Program-made: the position numbers and the translations under genes | Source: Saccharomycopsis crataegensis | Lineage: Eukaryota; Ascomycota; Saccharomycetes; Ascoideales; Saccharomycopsidaceae | Length of the DNA: 64,000 nucleotides | NCBI RefSeq assembly: GCF_037102585.1 | Contig: NW_027043822.1 | Coordinates: forward strand, 248,001-312,000 | Direction of reading: 5' to 3' | Notes under the pieces: model-generated | Databases searched by the model: none | Told to the model about the DNA's origin: nothing | Seen by the model: only the letters and a program-made list of their open reading frames with translations | In this document: in pieces, positions 20,647 through 30,902 of the stretch | How positions within the stretch are numbered: position 1 is the stretch's first letter | Layout: every line of letters begins with the position of its first letter

Positions 20647-22353
20647 ATGTCTACCGCTGATGAATTGAAGGCTTTGGGTAACAAGGCATTTTCAGGTAAA
20701 GATTTTGCCACTGCCGTCCAATATTTCACCAAGGCCATAAATGTTTCTTCTACCCCAAACCATGTTTTATACTCCAATCGTTCTGCCTGTTATACTTCGA
20801 TGAGAGAATACTCCAAGGCCTTGAGTGATGCTGAAGAATGTGTCAAAATCAACCCAACTTGGGCTAAAGGTTACAACAGAGTTGCTGCCGCCGAATTGGG
20901 GTTAAATAAACTCGATGATGCCGATGCTGCTTATAAGAAGGCCCTCTCATTGGACCCGGCCAATGCTATGGCTAAAGAAGGTTTGAAACAAGTTGAATCA
21001 ACAAGATCTGTCGGTGCCAATGCCACTTCCCCTTTGGCTGATCCAAACTTGATTGGCAAATTGATGACCAACCCAAAGACCAGAAACCATATGAGTGATC
21101 CAACATTCGTGGCAAAGATCCAAAGAATGATGCTGTCAAATGACCCATCGAGATTGGATCCGCAAGAAATGTTGAGCGATCCAAGAATGATGGACGTGAT
21201 GAGTGTAATTTTAGGATTTGATATCCCAAGTGCTGCTAGCAGTGCTCCAGCTTCAGAAACAACTCCAGAACAACAAACAACTCCTGTGGCTAAGGACGAT
21301 GATCCAAAAGAGTCAATTCCAGAGGAAGATGTTGAAATGATGGAAGAACCAGAAGAAGACACCAGGGCCAAGGCTGATAAGATCAAGGCCGAAGCCAATA
21401 CCCTTTACAAGCAACGTAAATTTGACGAAGCTATCGAATTATATAATAAAGCATACGAGACTCACGAAGATATCACATACCTTAACAACCGTGCTGCTGC
21501 GGAATTTGAAAAAGGCGATTATGACGTTGCTATCAAGACCTGTGAAACCGCTATTGACAAGGGTCGTGAAGTTAGAGCCGACTACAAAGTCATTGCCAAA
21601 TCATTTGCCAGAATCGGTAACTGTTACTTGAAGAAAGACGATCTTAAACTTGCGATCCAATTCTTTGACAAATCGTTAACCGAACATAGAAACGCCGATG
21701 TCTTGACCAAGTTGAGAAATGCCGAAAAACTCTTGAAGAAGAAGGAAATTGAAGAATATATCAACCCAGAAAAGGCTGAAGAAGCCAGATTAGAAGGTCG
21801 AGATTATTTCACTAAAGGTGACTGGCCAAATGCTGTCAAGGCTTACGGTGAAATGATTAAGAGAGCCCCAGAAGATGCCAGAGGCTATTCTAACAGAGCT
21901 GCTGCTTACATCAAGTTGATGTCGTTCCCTGAAGCGGTCAAGGACTGTGATGTTGCCATTGCCAAGGATCCAAACTTTGTGAAGGCTTTTATTAGAAAGG
22001 CCACTGCCCAATTGACAATGCGTGAATTTGCTGCGTGTATTGCCACTTTGGACGCTGCCAAGGAAGTTGATGCTAAACATAACGATAGCAAGTCGGCATA
22101 CGAGATCAGTCAAATATATTCTAAGGCTATGAGTCAAAGATTTGCTCCATTGGATGGGGAAACTGAAGAGCAAACCAGAGAAAGATTGAGCAGAGATCCA
22201 GAAGTTCAAGGGATTTTGCAAGACCCAGTGATGCAGAACATTTTACAACAAGCCAGTAACAACCCTGCCGCATTGCAAGAACACATGAAGAACCCTGAAA
22301 TTTTCAAGAAGATTAATATCTTGATTGGTGCGGGAATCATTCGTACTGCCTAA
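20647..22353 (+). CDS. STI1: Hsp90/Hsp70 co-chaperone Sti1 (Hop)
   Basis: 568 residues (589 in S. cerevisiae). Order: TPR1 (about 4-118, LKALGNKAFSGKD and YSNRSACY providing carboxylate-clamp Lys and Asn), DP1 (about 135-195), an acidic linker, TPR2A and TPR2B (about 235-490, ITYLNNRAAA, DWPNAVKAYGEMIKRAPEDARGYSNRAAA), and DP2 (about 510-565) ending AGIIRTA. TPR1 binds the EEVD tail of Hsp70 and TPR2A that of Hsp90, passing clients between them in the cytosol. A perfect heat-shock element lies 177 bases upstream. Codon use is strongly biased with one CTG, as expected for an abundant protein. Confidence 0.97.
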   Translation: MSTADELKALGNKAFSGKDFATAVQYFTKAINVSSTPNHVLYSNRSACYTSMREYSKALSDAEECVKINPTWAKGYNRVAAAELGLNKLDDADAAYKKALSLDPANAMAKEGLKQVESTRSVGANATSPLADPNLIGKLMTNPKTRNHMSDPTFVAKIQRMMLSNDPSRLDPQEMLSDPRMMDVMSVILGFDIPSAASSAPASETTPEQQTTPVAKDDDPKESIPEEDVEMMEEPEEDTRAKADKIKAEANTLYKQRKFDEAIELYNKAYETHEDITYLNNRAAAEFEKGDYDVAIKTCETAIDKGREVRADYKVIAKSFARIGNCYLKKDDLKLAIQFFDKSLTEHRNADVLTKLRNAEKLLKKKEIEEYINPEKAEEARLEGRDYFTKGDWPNAVKAYGEMIKRAPEDARGYSNRAAAYIKLMSFPEAVKDCDVAIAKDPNFVKAFIRKATAQLTMREFAACIATLDAAKEVDAKHNDSKSAYEISQIYSKAMSQRFAPLDGETEEQTRERLSRDPEVQGILQDPVMQNILQQASNNPAALQEHMKNPEIFKKINILIGAGIIRTA

Positions 22354-23187
22354 TTTCGTTATCCTCTTTTCCTTTCCTTTTCTTGTTTTTTTATAATTTC
22401 TTTTCCTACATATATATATATATTATACCGTATTTTGTTATTTTAAGCTTTCCTTTATTCTATGAATATATGTTGTAATATTTTGTTCCAGATAGTTGAT
22501 GGTGTAATTATTAATGGTTTGAATGGTTAAAGGGGTTGGTAAATGTATTTTGTCAGTTATGATTTCATATTTAGCATCGACTCTCCTTAATGGAAATAAA
22601 ATACTGTGGGATATCAAGCACTGCATTCTTTGTTTGTTTGGATGGTCGTTTTTTCTTTTTTTTTTTTTCTAATGAGAGCATCTAATGATTGACCATTCTT
22701 CTAGCTCTACGTTTTTTTTTTGTTTTTTTTTTTCATAATTATCAACAATAAAAGACCTTTGAAATTCAAGAAAAATTCAGATTAGTAGCATTTGTATGTA
22801 ATTAGGAGGTGTGCCATGGAGATTACTATAATAAACAGAAAGAAAATATGTTTCACAAAAAAAAAAGAAACAGCGAGGAAGAAAGAAAAAAAAATAATAA
22901 TAGGAGGAAAACAAACAAAACAAAATTAATAATAGAAAAATAAAAAGAAAAGAAGTTTATAAGGGATAGTGATGTGAGAGAGATATAATAAAGGTGAGAG
23001 GAATATAGGAAAGAGGAGAGGAAAAACCATAACTTTTTTTTTTTTTTTTTTTTTATTATTTATTCATTATCGTTGTAAATATCATAGTATGTATGATAGA
23101 TGATACAACCGAATAATGGGCAATTAGAATTGAATAATTTTTTCATTTTTTTTTGGCAAAGTGTACTCAGTGACTATTGTCTATTAT
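22354..23187. other. convergent intergenic region
   Basis: 3' flanks of STI1 and ERG3. It is rich in homopolymers, the longest a T run at about 23034-23054, with AT dinucleotides at 22411-22424. No gene is seen. Confidence 0.5.
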
Positions 23188-24327
23188 TCACTTTCTCTTA
23201 ACCAAGTTTTCTTCGGTACCATAAACTCTGAAATCATTGTTACCTTCGACCACGTTTCTAATTTTTTCGTATTGTTCAACTTGAAGTTCCCAGGTTTGCT
23301 TTTCCTTCTTTTTTGATTTATCAAACAAACTTTGGTCTGGTTTTCTATAAGTGCCACCGATTCTATCCCACAAAGTGGTGAATTGACCATAATTGTAATT
23401 GAAGTATAAATGGTGGACGGTATGGCAAGCGGCCCCGTTGACGACTGGATCATCGGTGAGATACTCACCATCGTGGATCATCACGGTCCAAAAGTTGACA
23501 AAAGTGAACAAAATCAAGTACGAAACTTTGTGCAATGGGAATAAGATTGGGTAAATGTGATAAGGAAGCGATTGGGCGTAGCCGTCGAAAGGATGGAAAG
23601 CGTGGGAAGCGTAAGGGGTGGTGACGATCCATTTGTGGTGAGGTTTATGGAACAATTTGTAAACGTTTGGCCAGTGCAACCATCTGTGGATACAATAAAT
23701 CCCGAAATCGGTGAACATCACAAATAATGGGTATTGCAAGAGCACCGATGTCCAGCCTCCGGTGGATTCGTTAATGCCAAGGTACAATTTAGAGTAACCG
23801 GACAATTCGGCAAGCCAACATGGTAAAGTTAAGAAAACCATGACAGGGATTGATCCCATGGCGTGTCTGATTTCAAGAGACATTTGATTTTTCAAGTATC
23901 TTGGGTGGTTGAACACTGCTTTATCAAAGATAAAGCGGTATGAGAATGAGGCAGCAAGTAAATAAAGAATCCACCCAAAAATGGTGCCGATGATCCATAA
24001 AGAAAGGGCTTCTCTAAAGAAATGGTGTCTTGGGAATACCGACGAGTACATATCGACACTTTCTGGTAAGAAATGGGGGAAGTACCCGTAGATGTCCTTT
24101 TCGACTATATATTTCTTGGTCAACTCGTACAATTCGTCATTGTTGGAGAATTGTGATGGGACGTACGAGAGAGAGTTGGCAAAGTCCAACGCTTTTGAAG
24201 AGTAATTACCGAGCCTCAAGTTCTTGGACACCGCAGCAGGCAAGTGTTGAGCAAGAGTGGTAGGGAACAAGGTGGCATATACCTTGTCGAAGAAGAAGTA
24301 GTCCGCAAATTCCAAGACAATATCCAT
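23188..24327 (-). CDS. ERG3: sterol C-5 desaturase
   Basis: 379 residues from the ATG at 24327. It is an ER membrane di-iron enzyme that introduces the C5-C6 double bond into episterol in ergosterol synthesis; its loss changes azole response in yeasts. The three histidine boxes are present: H214-x3-H218 (HRWLH), H227-x2-HH231 (HKPHH) and H302-x2-HH306 (HTVHH). Hydrophobic segments lie near 107-130, 158-175, 196-212 and 265-285. It uses almost no CTG codons. Two sterol response elements lie upstream. Intact. Confidence 0.96.
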   Translation of the reverse strand: MDIVLEFADYFFFDKVYATLFPTTLAQHLPAAVSKNLRLGNYSSKALDFANSLSYVPSQFSNNDELYELTKKYIVEKDIYGYFPHFLPESVDMYSSVFPRHHFFREALSLWIIGTIFGWILYLLAASFSYRFIFDKAVFNHPRYLKNQMSLEIRHAMGSIPVMVFLTLPCWLAELSGYSKLYLGINESTGGWTSVLLQYPLFVMFTDFGIYCIHRWLHWPNVYKLFHKPHHKWIVTTPYASHAFHPFDGYAQSLPYHIYPILFPLHKVSYLILFTFVNFWTVMIHDGEYLTDDPVVNGAACHTVHHLYFNYNYGQFTTLWDRIGGTYRKPDQSLFDKSKKKEKQTWELQVEQYEKIRNVVEGNNDFRVYGTEENLVKRK

Positions 24328-24412
24328 GGTTCACCGGTTGATGTTGGGTATAATGATATTTGACGATAATTTTGGGATATCAAAAAAAGCAGGCAACACC
24401 GTTTTCTTATTG

Positions 24413-24418
<6 letters not shown>

Positions 24419-24447
<29 letters not shown>
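24419..24447. repeat. (AT)n microsatellite in ERG3 upstream region
   Basis: About fourteen AT units, roughly 90 bases before the ERG3 start codon. Confidence 0.9.
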
Positions 24448-24452
<5 letters not shown>

Positions 24453-24819
24453 ATATATATATACTATATGTGTGTGGCAGTTATAGCTGAATGTTTAATG
24501 GAATAAATTATCGACTGATCTTGAAGTGAGGAAAAAAAAAATAACAAAACGAAAAGGTGTGATTTAGTAGTCTCTGGGATGGAAAAAAAAAAAAAAAAAA
24601 AAAAAAATATTGGAACCTTCAGAACTTAAGTATTCTGATTGTGAAAAGATCAAATGAATAAACGGGAAGTCCTATTTTGAAAAGAATAAGACAGTTTTCT
24701 AGATAATAACGACGACAGGGAATGGTATGCTGAAGAATCCGGAACCCCCTTAGGCTTTTATATACCGTTGTTGGTTAATTCCGTTTCCCTTTTTGAGATG
24801 GTTGATGCTCTCGCTTAGG

Positions 24820-24826
24820 TCGTATA
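24820..24826 (+). promoter_or_regulatory. sterol response element (Upc2/Ecm22 core)
   Basis: TCGTATA, the core bound by the zinc-cluster sterol regulators Upc2 and Ecm22, 493 bases upstream of the ERG3 ATG. Supported by a second copy at 25005-25011 in the opposite orientation. Confidence 0.6.
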
Positions 24827-24953
24827 GCCGGGGTACGACGACGGCACAGGGCTAAAAATCTCCGATCCCAGCCGACGCTCATAACCAGGGATCTCCGGCC
24901 GGCGTCAGTCGAGTTGTTTTCACGCCATTGGCATCGGTGATATTCGCCTACTT

Positions 24954-24996
24954 ATCGATCGATCGATCGATCGATTGTTTGTTCGTTCGTTCGTTC
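24954..24996. repeat. adjacent (ATCG)n and (TTCG)n tandem repeats
   Basis: About five ATCG units (24954-24974) are followed by TTGTTTG and then about four TTCG units. The block lies between the two sterol response elements. Confidence 0.85.
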
Positions 24997-25004
24997 TTCA
25001 GATA

Positions 25005-25011
25005 TATACGA
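25005..25011 (-). promoter_or_regulatory. second sterol response element (Upc2/Ecm22 core)
   Basis: TATACGA, the reverse complement of TCGTATA, 678 bases upstream of ERG3 and about 180 bases from the first copy. Confidence 0.55.
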
Positions 25012-25204
25012 TACACGGCAGTTCTGGTGGTCACACAGCAGATCCCGTGGTGAAGGCTTACTGATTGAAGTTTGCTTCCTCCTGACCTCATCTCCCCGTC
25101 ATGATGTGCAGAGACTATCCTATCCTATCACCAATGTGTCGGATCGGTGCCGGATCCGTTGTCTCCGCAATAGTCTCGTAAAGCACTATTTCAACGAACA
25201 TTTG

Positions 25205-25366
25205 ATGATGGTTGTTGATCTTTTGCAATTGTTTCTATTTATTTTACTTATGGCTATCGTAGGTATTATTATGGCCATCCCTCGTAAACTGTATCCCCGA
25301 TTTCTCAGTGGTTTAAACAACTGTATGATCCAACCACAGCAGCTATTATTGAACCGCCGTGTCTAG
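25205..25366 (+). CDS. possible small single-span membrane protein, 53 aa
   Basis: ATG at 25205, stop at 25364-25366. The peptide has one strong hydrophobic segment (LLQLFLFILLMAIVGIIMAI) followed by a basic tail (PRKLYPRF, LNRRV). I know no match. Small tail-charged membrane peptides exist in yeasts, but a hydrophobic frame in AT-rich DNA arises easily by chance, so this is tentative. Confidence 0.2.
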   Translation: MMVVDLLQLFLFILLMAIVGIIMAIPRKLYPRFLSGLNNCMIQPQQLLLNRRV

Positions 25367-26263
25367 CCCCCTAATCGTTTACCACCATCAGATGAGTGCA
25401 CCCGGAAATAGGAATATTAGTGATGATTCCATGGCTCTAGAGCCTCAATTGCGGCTATTATATTAAATTACGTGGTCCAGGGATGATAATATGGAAATAA
25501 CACTGCTACAATTCAGGCAATCCCAAATATACATTATCTGCCAGATCCTTCAGTCCGCATCGTTCTCTGTAACTCTTGATATATATCATTATCTATGTGT
25601 ACGAGAAAGAGAAAGAGAAAGATAGGCCAAAATCTTAACAGTAAGTGTCGCTGAAGCTGGTTGACAAGATCTAATACATGGTCTGTGATTTTTAGTTTCG
25701 TCATCAGATGCAAGGTTCCAAAAGTCATCAAGGAACATAACTTAGCTGTATTCAAACTACAAAATTAACCGGAAAGAAATATCATGTTTGTCTTCCAACT
25801 CATAAATTATCCTTGGGAAATGGAAAATAGTTATTAAGCTATTGAATAGATCTCCCAATGCTTTTGGATTCTAATTATTACCGATTAGAAATACCTAGAA
25901 TATTGGATGTATTGGAGAATACAAAGTGGATCAACTAGAACTATGTTGAAGAAAAAAAAAAAAAAAAAGAAAAAAGAAAAATCAATTAGTAAATTATAAT
26001 GCAACAAACAAACAAAAAACCATATGACAATGAAAATCTCATCCATAATTCAACTTATATAACAGTATATAACAGTATATAACTATATATCCAACACTAT
26101 ACTAAAAACAAAACAAAAAACTCAAATTATTAATTATTAATTATTAATTATTATTAAAGTTCTTTTTTTTAAAAAAAAAAGTTTTTCCCACACCACAAAA
26201 GTTAACCAGATCTCTGAAATATATATATAAAAAAAAAAAAAAGGCCCCCAAAAATAATACTCA

Positions 26264-27231
26264 TCAATTACCCTTTAAAACTTTACCTTTGGTATCAATT
26301 TTTTTCTCTCTCAAGGCCGATTTAGCTTCTCTTAATTTAAGTAATGTTTCAATTCTATTATCTAGAAGATCACCTCCATGCACGACATTTTTTCTGAAGA
26401 TTTTGTTAGTATTACCTTCAATCTGACCACGATTCTTCTCTTTCCTCTTGAAATTGTTTTGGGCGACTCCCGAGGCAATTCTCTTCACCAAAAACTCAAG
26501 TATCGCTCCTTGGAATCCAAAGGTTTCCCAGAATACTTTTTTGGCCACAGAATACAATCTTTCCTTCACCTTATCTGGTTTCTTATTCCAGGTTTTTTTC
26601 TTCAAGTTTTTAACATTCTCCGGTGATACCTCGCCGATCAGTGTTCGGGGCATTCTTTCACCATTGATCAAAATCCCCAAATCTTCGGCAGTTTGCTCGA
26701 TCAACAACTCGATGATTGACACCTCGATTGGCGTGACCCCTAAAATTCTTGACGTGGTGGCTCTGGAGGTATTATCGTAGATATAGAACGCCGCCACCTC
26801 GGGAGGATCCCTTTTTGTAGATTTTTTATAAGTGAAATAACTGAAAATCTCATTGGCGATCATCGATTTGGTGTAAGGAACGTTATCGATGGTTCCTTCA
26901 ATTTCATAAAATTTAAGATGTTGGAACACCGCTTTACAATGACTGGCAAACCGTTTGGCAACAAACATGGCGTAGAAATCGGTTTCCTCGATCCTAAAGA
27001 TTCTTTCTTCTTCTCTGGGGTCATAATAACAGTAAGCGTGGATTATTTGTTCCTTGATCGACAAGAAAGAGGCTTCAATGGTTCCGAGGGGTAAGTTCTG
27101 AGGATTAATTCGTTTATGGATGAAGTTTATTGGATGCATTGTCGATACAAAATCACGGTACGAAGACCTACCAGCAAGCTCCCAGCTTCCACCAATGGGT
27201 ATATCGGCGGGAGTCAGATTATTATTATTAA

Positions 27232-27270
<39 letters not shown>

Positions 27271-27564
27271 AAAGATGGTGATTATAATAGTATCGCTTAG
27301 CACAAAGTTCGGCATGGTGGTTTTGTTTGGAAAGTTTCTGTAAATAATCATTGATACTGAACTCCTCTTTCAATTGTTCAAAAGTCGGACTGAGAAGATA
27401 GTTTATGTTTGGAAACGGATCATCATTGGAGATTGTAACTTCCTCATAATTTTCATTGAAACTTGGAGAGAAATGGGGCGGTGTATTCAGAAACGAACAA
27501 TGATTGGTAGTGGGAAATTGCAAATCAAATGGCATTTGAGATAATAATGTTGTTGATGATGATG

Positions 27565-27618
<54 letters not shown>

Positions 27619-27893
27619 CTGCCATTGTACTATGGTGATGGGAAGGCAGTTGATATTCTAAGCCTTGATGGAACAAGGGGTCAGATTGAGGTACCATCAT
27701 TAACCAACTTTCTAAATTTACATCTGATGCAGGAAAAATTCCTCCTGAATTATTGTGATCCTCTTCAATTCTTGGAAATTCATTACTTCCAAGCTCAACA
27801 TTTTTTGGCAAATTTCTTAACTTCCCATTAAGAACATTGATCTCATGTGGGTTCCCGGACATCAAACAATTTAATCTCTGATGATATGAGAAA

Positions 27894-27933
<40 letters not shown>

Positions 27934-28162
27934 AATCAAAATCATCATGGTTTTGTGACATTAGCTTAAACAAATCGAAACTCGAAGTAGCAGTAGTGAC
28001 ATCTCCGGGATTTTCATATTGTGGCAAGAGGCTGAACATTGTCTCCACTGAGCTTTCCTTGGAATCAAATAATGGTGAAATCGTTCCAAAATCATCAAAG
28101 ATATCTTGGGTGGTATCAGGAAAATCCCCTCCTTCATGGTAATTGGTTTCATTACCGTTCAT
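26264..28162 (-). CDS. unrecognised protein with long poly-asparagine tracts, 632 aa
   Basis: Start ATG at 28162. The N-terminal 330 residues are low-complexity with Asn runs of about 12-16, encoded by nearly pure ATT/AAT trinucleotide repeats (about 27219-27267, 27570-27616, 27897-27933 on the plus strand). The C-terminal half (about 335-632) has normal composition and looks folded: HPINFIHKRINPQNLPLGTIEASFLS, YFTYKKSTKRDPPEVAAFYIYDNTSR, WETFGFQGAILEFLVKRIASG, then a Lys-rich tail. I cannot name the family. An acidic, Asn-rich head with a basic folded tail fits a transcription regulator, but no known DNA-binding motif is visible. Confidence 0.72.
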
Positions 28163-28820
28163 GTCGTGATCTCCTCCTTACTGTTCTTTTTCAACTTGGG
28201 ACAGACTAAGTAACACGAAATTGTGAGAGCCTTTTAATCTTTTTTTTTTTTTTTTATTGGTATTGTGAGAAACTTAATAGACACTCATTACTTTTATCTA
28301 GAAAATTCATCATTCAGAAGTTTGGAAAATAGAGAGTGATTTTTTTTTTTTTTTTTTTTTTTAAAAAAATTCCGATTTTCAGGAGTTTAAATGGCAGGAA
28401 ATGTTGAAAAACGTTGGAAAAGATGTGTGCAATGGATGCAAGTAAGTAACTGTGACAGCCTCGTTGATGAGTCGAAACCAACCATTTTTTTATTTTAATT
28501 TTTTTTTCCTTACTAAACAGTCTTTTCTTTCATTTATAGAATTTTCCAAATGTCTTTTTACTGGCGAGCCACTAAGTTTGTGGACGATTCATGTTGAGGA
28601 AAAATTGATCTGCTGCATGCATATAAGAGGCGACGCCCAACGCCACGCTCCCGTGGTTTTTTTTTATAAGCAGTGTGTGAGGTGAGTGCTAAGCTTGTCA
28701 TGACAATAGAACTGTGATTTCATAGGGAAATATAAATATGATTGAATATTCACCTAGAAAACAAAAAAAAAAACAACACTAAAATTCCACTGTTTGCAAA
28801 TAAAGACCACCACCAGCTTG

Positions 28821-28886
<66 letters not shown>

Positions 28887-29308
28887 TGAGTTGATATTCT
28901 ACGGCTCTGTGATCATACTATAATATAATATAACATGTCATTTCTAAGGCTACATGTTCTAGGGAGGTTTTTTTTTTTTTAAGGCATACTAAATAGAAAC
29001 ATTCCTTTAATTAATAATGGAACCAATCCAATAATAAAGAATCATGAGAATTGAATAATGGTAGAATTTTTTTAGCAACATCAATTTAGCAAAAAAATGG
29101 AAAAAATACACAATAAAGAACCGAAATTGCAACCACCAATCATAAACAACGTTAGAGAACAAGACGATAATTAAAAACTTCAGAACAAAATAAACAGCAA
29201 GAGAGTATTGCCAAATGCATTATTGGAGAAACTAACAAGCAAAAAAAAGGCAAACGAAAAAAAAAAAAAACAGAACAAAACAAACATCAATGCAAAAATA
29301 AAATTAGA
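28163..29308. other. upstream region of the poly-Asn gene and ODC1 3' flank
   Basis: It contains T18 and longer homopolymers (28240-28255, 28340-28362), an (AAT)n microsatellite and, on the plus strand, a short ATG frame followed by intron-like signals (28391-28539). No convincing gene. Confidence 0.4.
28822..28887. repeat. (AAT)n microsatellite
   Basis: About 22 uninterrupted trinucleotide units in a non-coding region. The same trinucleotide also expands inside the neighbouring poly-Asn gene. Confidence 0.92.
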
Positions 29309-30425
29309 TTATTTGAAAGGCTTTTCTTCTCTTGTTTTGACCTCGTCATTTCCATAATGCCATCCTCTGAAAAAATCCATTGTTTTGGTGAAAACCACGA
29401 GTAAGACCCCACCTCCCGGTCCCAATCTTAAAACTTTTGGTAATAATCCTTTGAATAACGCTCTCGGGCCTTCTTCACGATACACGATTGCTAAACCTGG
29501 TAAGGTCCACACGTATTTTGGTTTGACTCCTTCAGTTTTCACTTGGTTTTGAATTCTGGTTTTCACCACATCGAATGGAATATTCAAAATGGTACCAACA
29601 CACCCTCCGATACTCCCACTGATAAGATCGGCGATGGTTTTTTTAGTACCTTCATACTTTGGCATCAACGAGCGTATTTGATGGATCGATCCAAAATACG
29701 CGGCGTTCCACATGACATGTCTCCAAAGAGTGGCTTCTAATCCGGTGTATAAAGATTTGATCCCTCCTTCGTTGACGACAATACTTTTCACCACGTCCAA
29801 TGGACCAGAGTACCGGGGTCCCCCAGGGGCTTGTAATCTAATCTTGACCAATTCAAACGGTACCACCACAAACGATTCGGTGGCCCCAGCACAGGCCCCG
29901 GTGAGGATCGCCAACGGTTGGTTCATTTGGGGGTAACCGAGGAGTTTTGGAATGAGTTTGGAGTATTCGTCATTGGCGGCGAATTTCGTAGCCCGCTTAG
30001 GAGCCTCCATGATAATTGGGGCGGAAATTCCCCGGTATAAATGAGAAGGGCCTTCGAGTTTGACAATCTTGGTGACACAATCGATGATTCCGGTGTAGTG
30101 GGTGGTGGTGGTGGCGGCCCCCGCCTTTGCAGGGCTGGAGGAGAGACCCTGGAGTTGAAGACGAGTTTTCACGACATCAAGAGGATACATCAAGAGAATT
30201 TCACTGATTCCGGCAACGGCCCCAGAAATAAACTGGTACACGAACGGTAGGGCTAGAAGTTGTGTTAGTAGATGGGTAATGGGCAATGGGCAATGGGTAA
30301 TGGGCAATTGGTGGTGGTGCTCGTCGCTTGCCATTGCCGTAGTAACAAAAGTGCGGGGCGGAGATGGCGATGATGAGGAGGAGGAAAGATGATAAATACT
30401 CACGTCTTGTATCCTGAGACGTCAT
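29309..30425 (-). CDS. ODC1: mitochondrial 2-oxodicarboxylate carrier, one intron
   Basis: Two exons: 30404-30425 (22 bases) and 29309-30252. Joined they give 321 residues beginning MTSQDTRPLPFVYQFISGAVAG, matching the start of S. cerevisiae Odc1/Odc2 (MTS.DNRPLPF.YQF). The uninterrupted reading frame starts only at a GTG inside the intron, which would give a false N-terminus. The protein is an inner-membrane carrier exchanging 2-oxoadipate and 2-oxoglutarate, linking lysine and glutamate metabolism to the matrix. Three mitochondrial-carrier repeats are marked by YPLDVVKTRLQ, VPFELVKIRLQ and IPFDVVKTRIQ; the substrate-contact segment PIIMEAPKRATKF is typical of Odc. Intact. Confidence 0.96.
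30253..30403 (-). other. ODC1 spliceosomal intron
   Basis: 151 bases. Donor GTGAGT, perfect branch site TACTAAC (30264-30270 on the plus strand as GTTAGTA), acceptor TTCTAG. The intron holds five copies of a 7-bp repeat (30274-30308). Its length is not a multiple of three, so retention shifts the frame. Confidence 0.93.
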
Positions 30426-30902
30426 TTCCAAGATAGATAGTCCAGTTATTGTTATTCGACAAGAGAAAGGCTATCCTTTAATGTTTTATTGTTGTTGTTG
30501 TTGTTGTTTTTTCTTCCAAATTAATTTTTTTTTTTCTCACAAGAAAGCCCTTTAATAAGTATAATTAAGTGGTGTCAAATAACAACTCTTCCCGGGCGTA
30601 AGGGAACAAAGGAAAGTGAAAAAAAAAAAAGGATAATGAAAAATTACAGATAATCTGCCCCCCTCCCAAAAAGACACCACACCACACCACACAACACAAT
30701 ATAACACAACACACACCCACATTAAAGGCATCTACTGACAGCACATCGTTATTGTCTCTTAATAATAAAGAGATTAATTATGGCTTATTATGGCTTATTT
30801 AACAAGTTTCATTTGATTAGACCGTTGTAGGGATATGTAATGTAATAATATATGTATATAAATGATAATAATAATAATAACAACAACAAAAGACCATGTC
30901 AA
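30426..30902. other. ODC1 promoter and downstream flank of the FAH-family gene
   Basis: It contains a GTT repeat, CACACC repeats and A/T runs. No gene or confident motif. Confidence 0.4.

Larger units (their letters stand above)
24328..26263. other. ERG3 upstream region
   Basis: 1.9 kb. It contains an (AT)n tract, A runs at 24581-24607 and 25950-25967, a GC-rich block (about 24820-24915), two TCGTATA sterol response elements, an ATCG/TTCG tandem repeat block, a possible 53-codon membrane ORF (25205-25366), and a palindromic TTATTAA-type repeat near 26128-26157. Confidence 0.5.

Noticed and set aside
28470-28485. T-arm-like GGTTTCGACTC on the minus strand
   Set aside because: Flanking bases do not form a T stem and no A box lies at the right distance.
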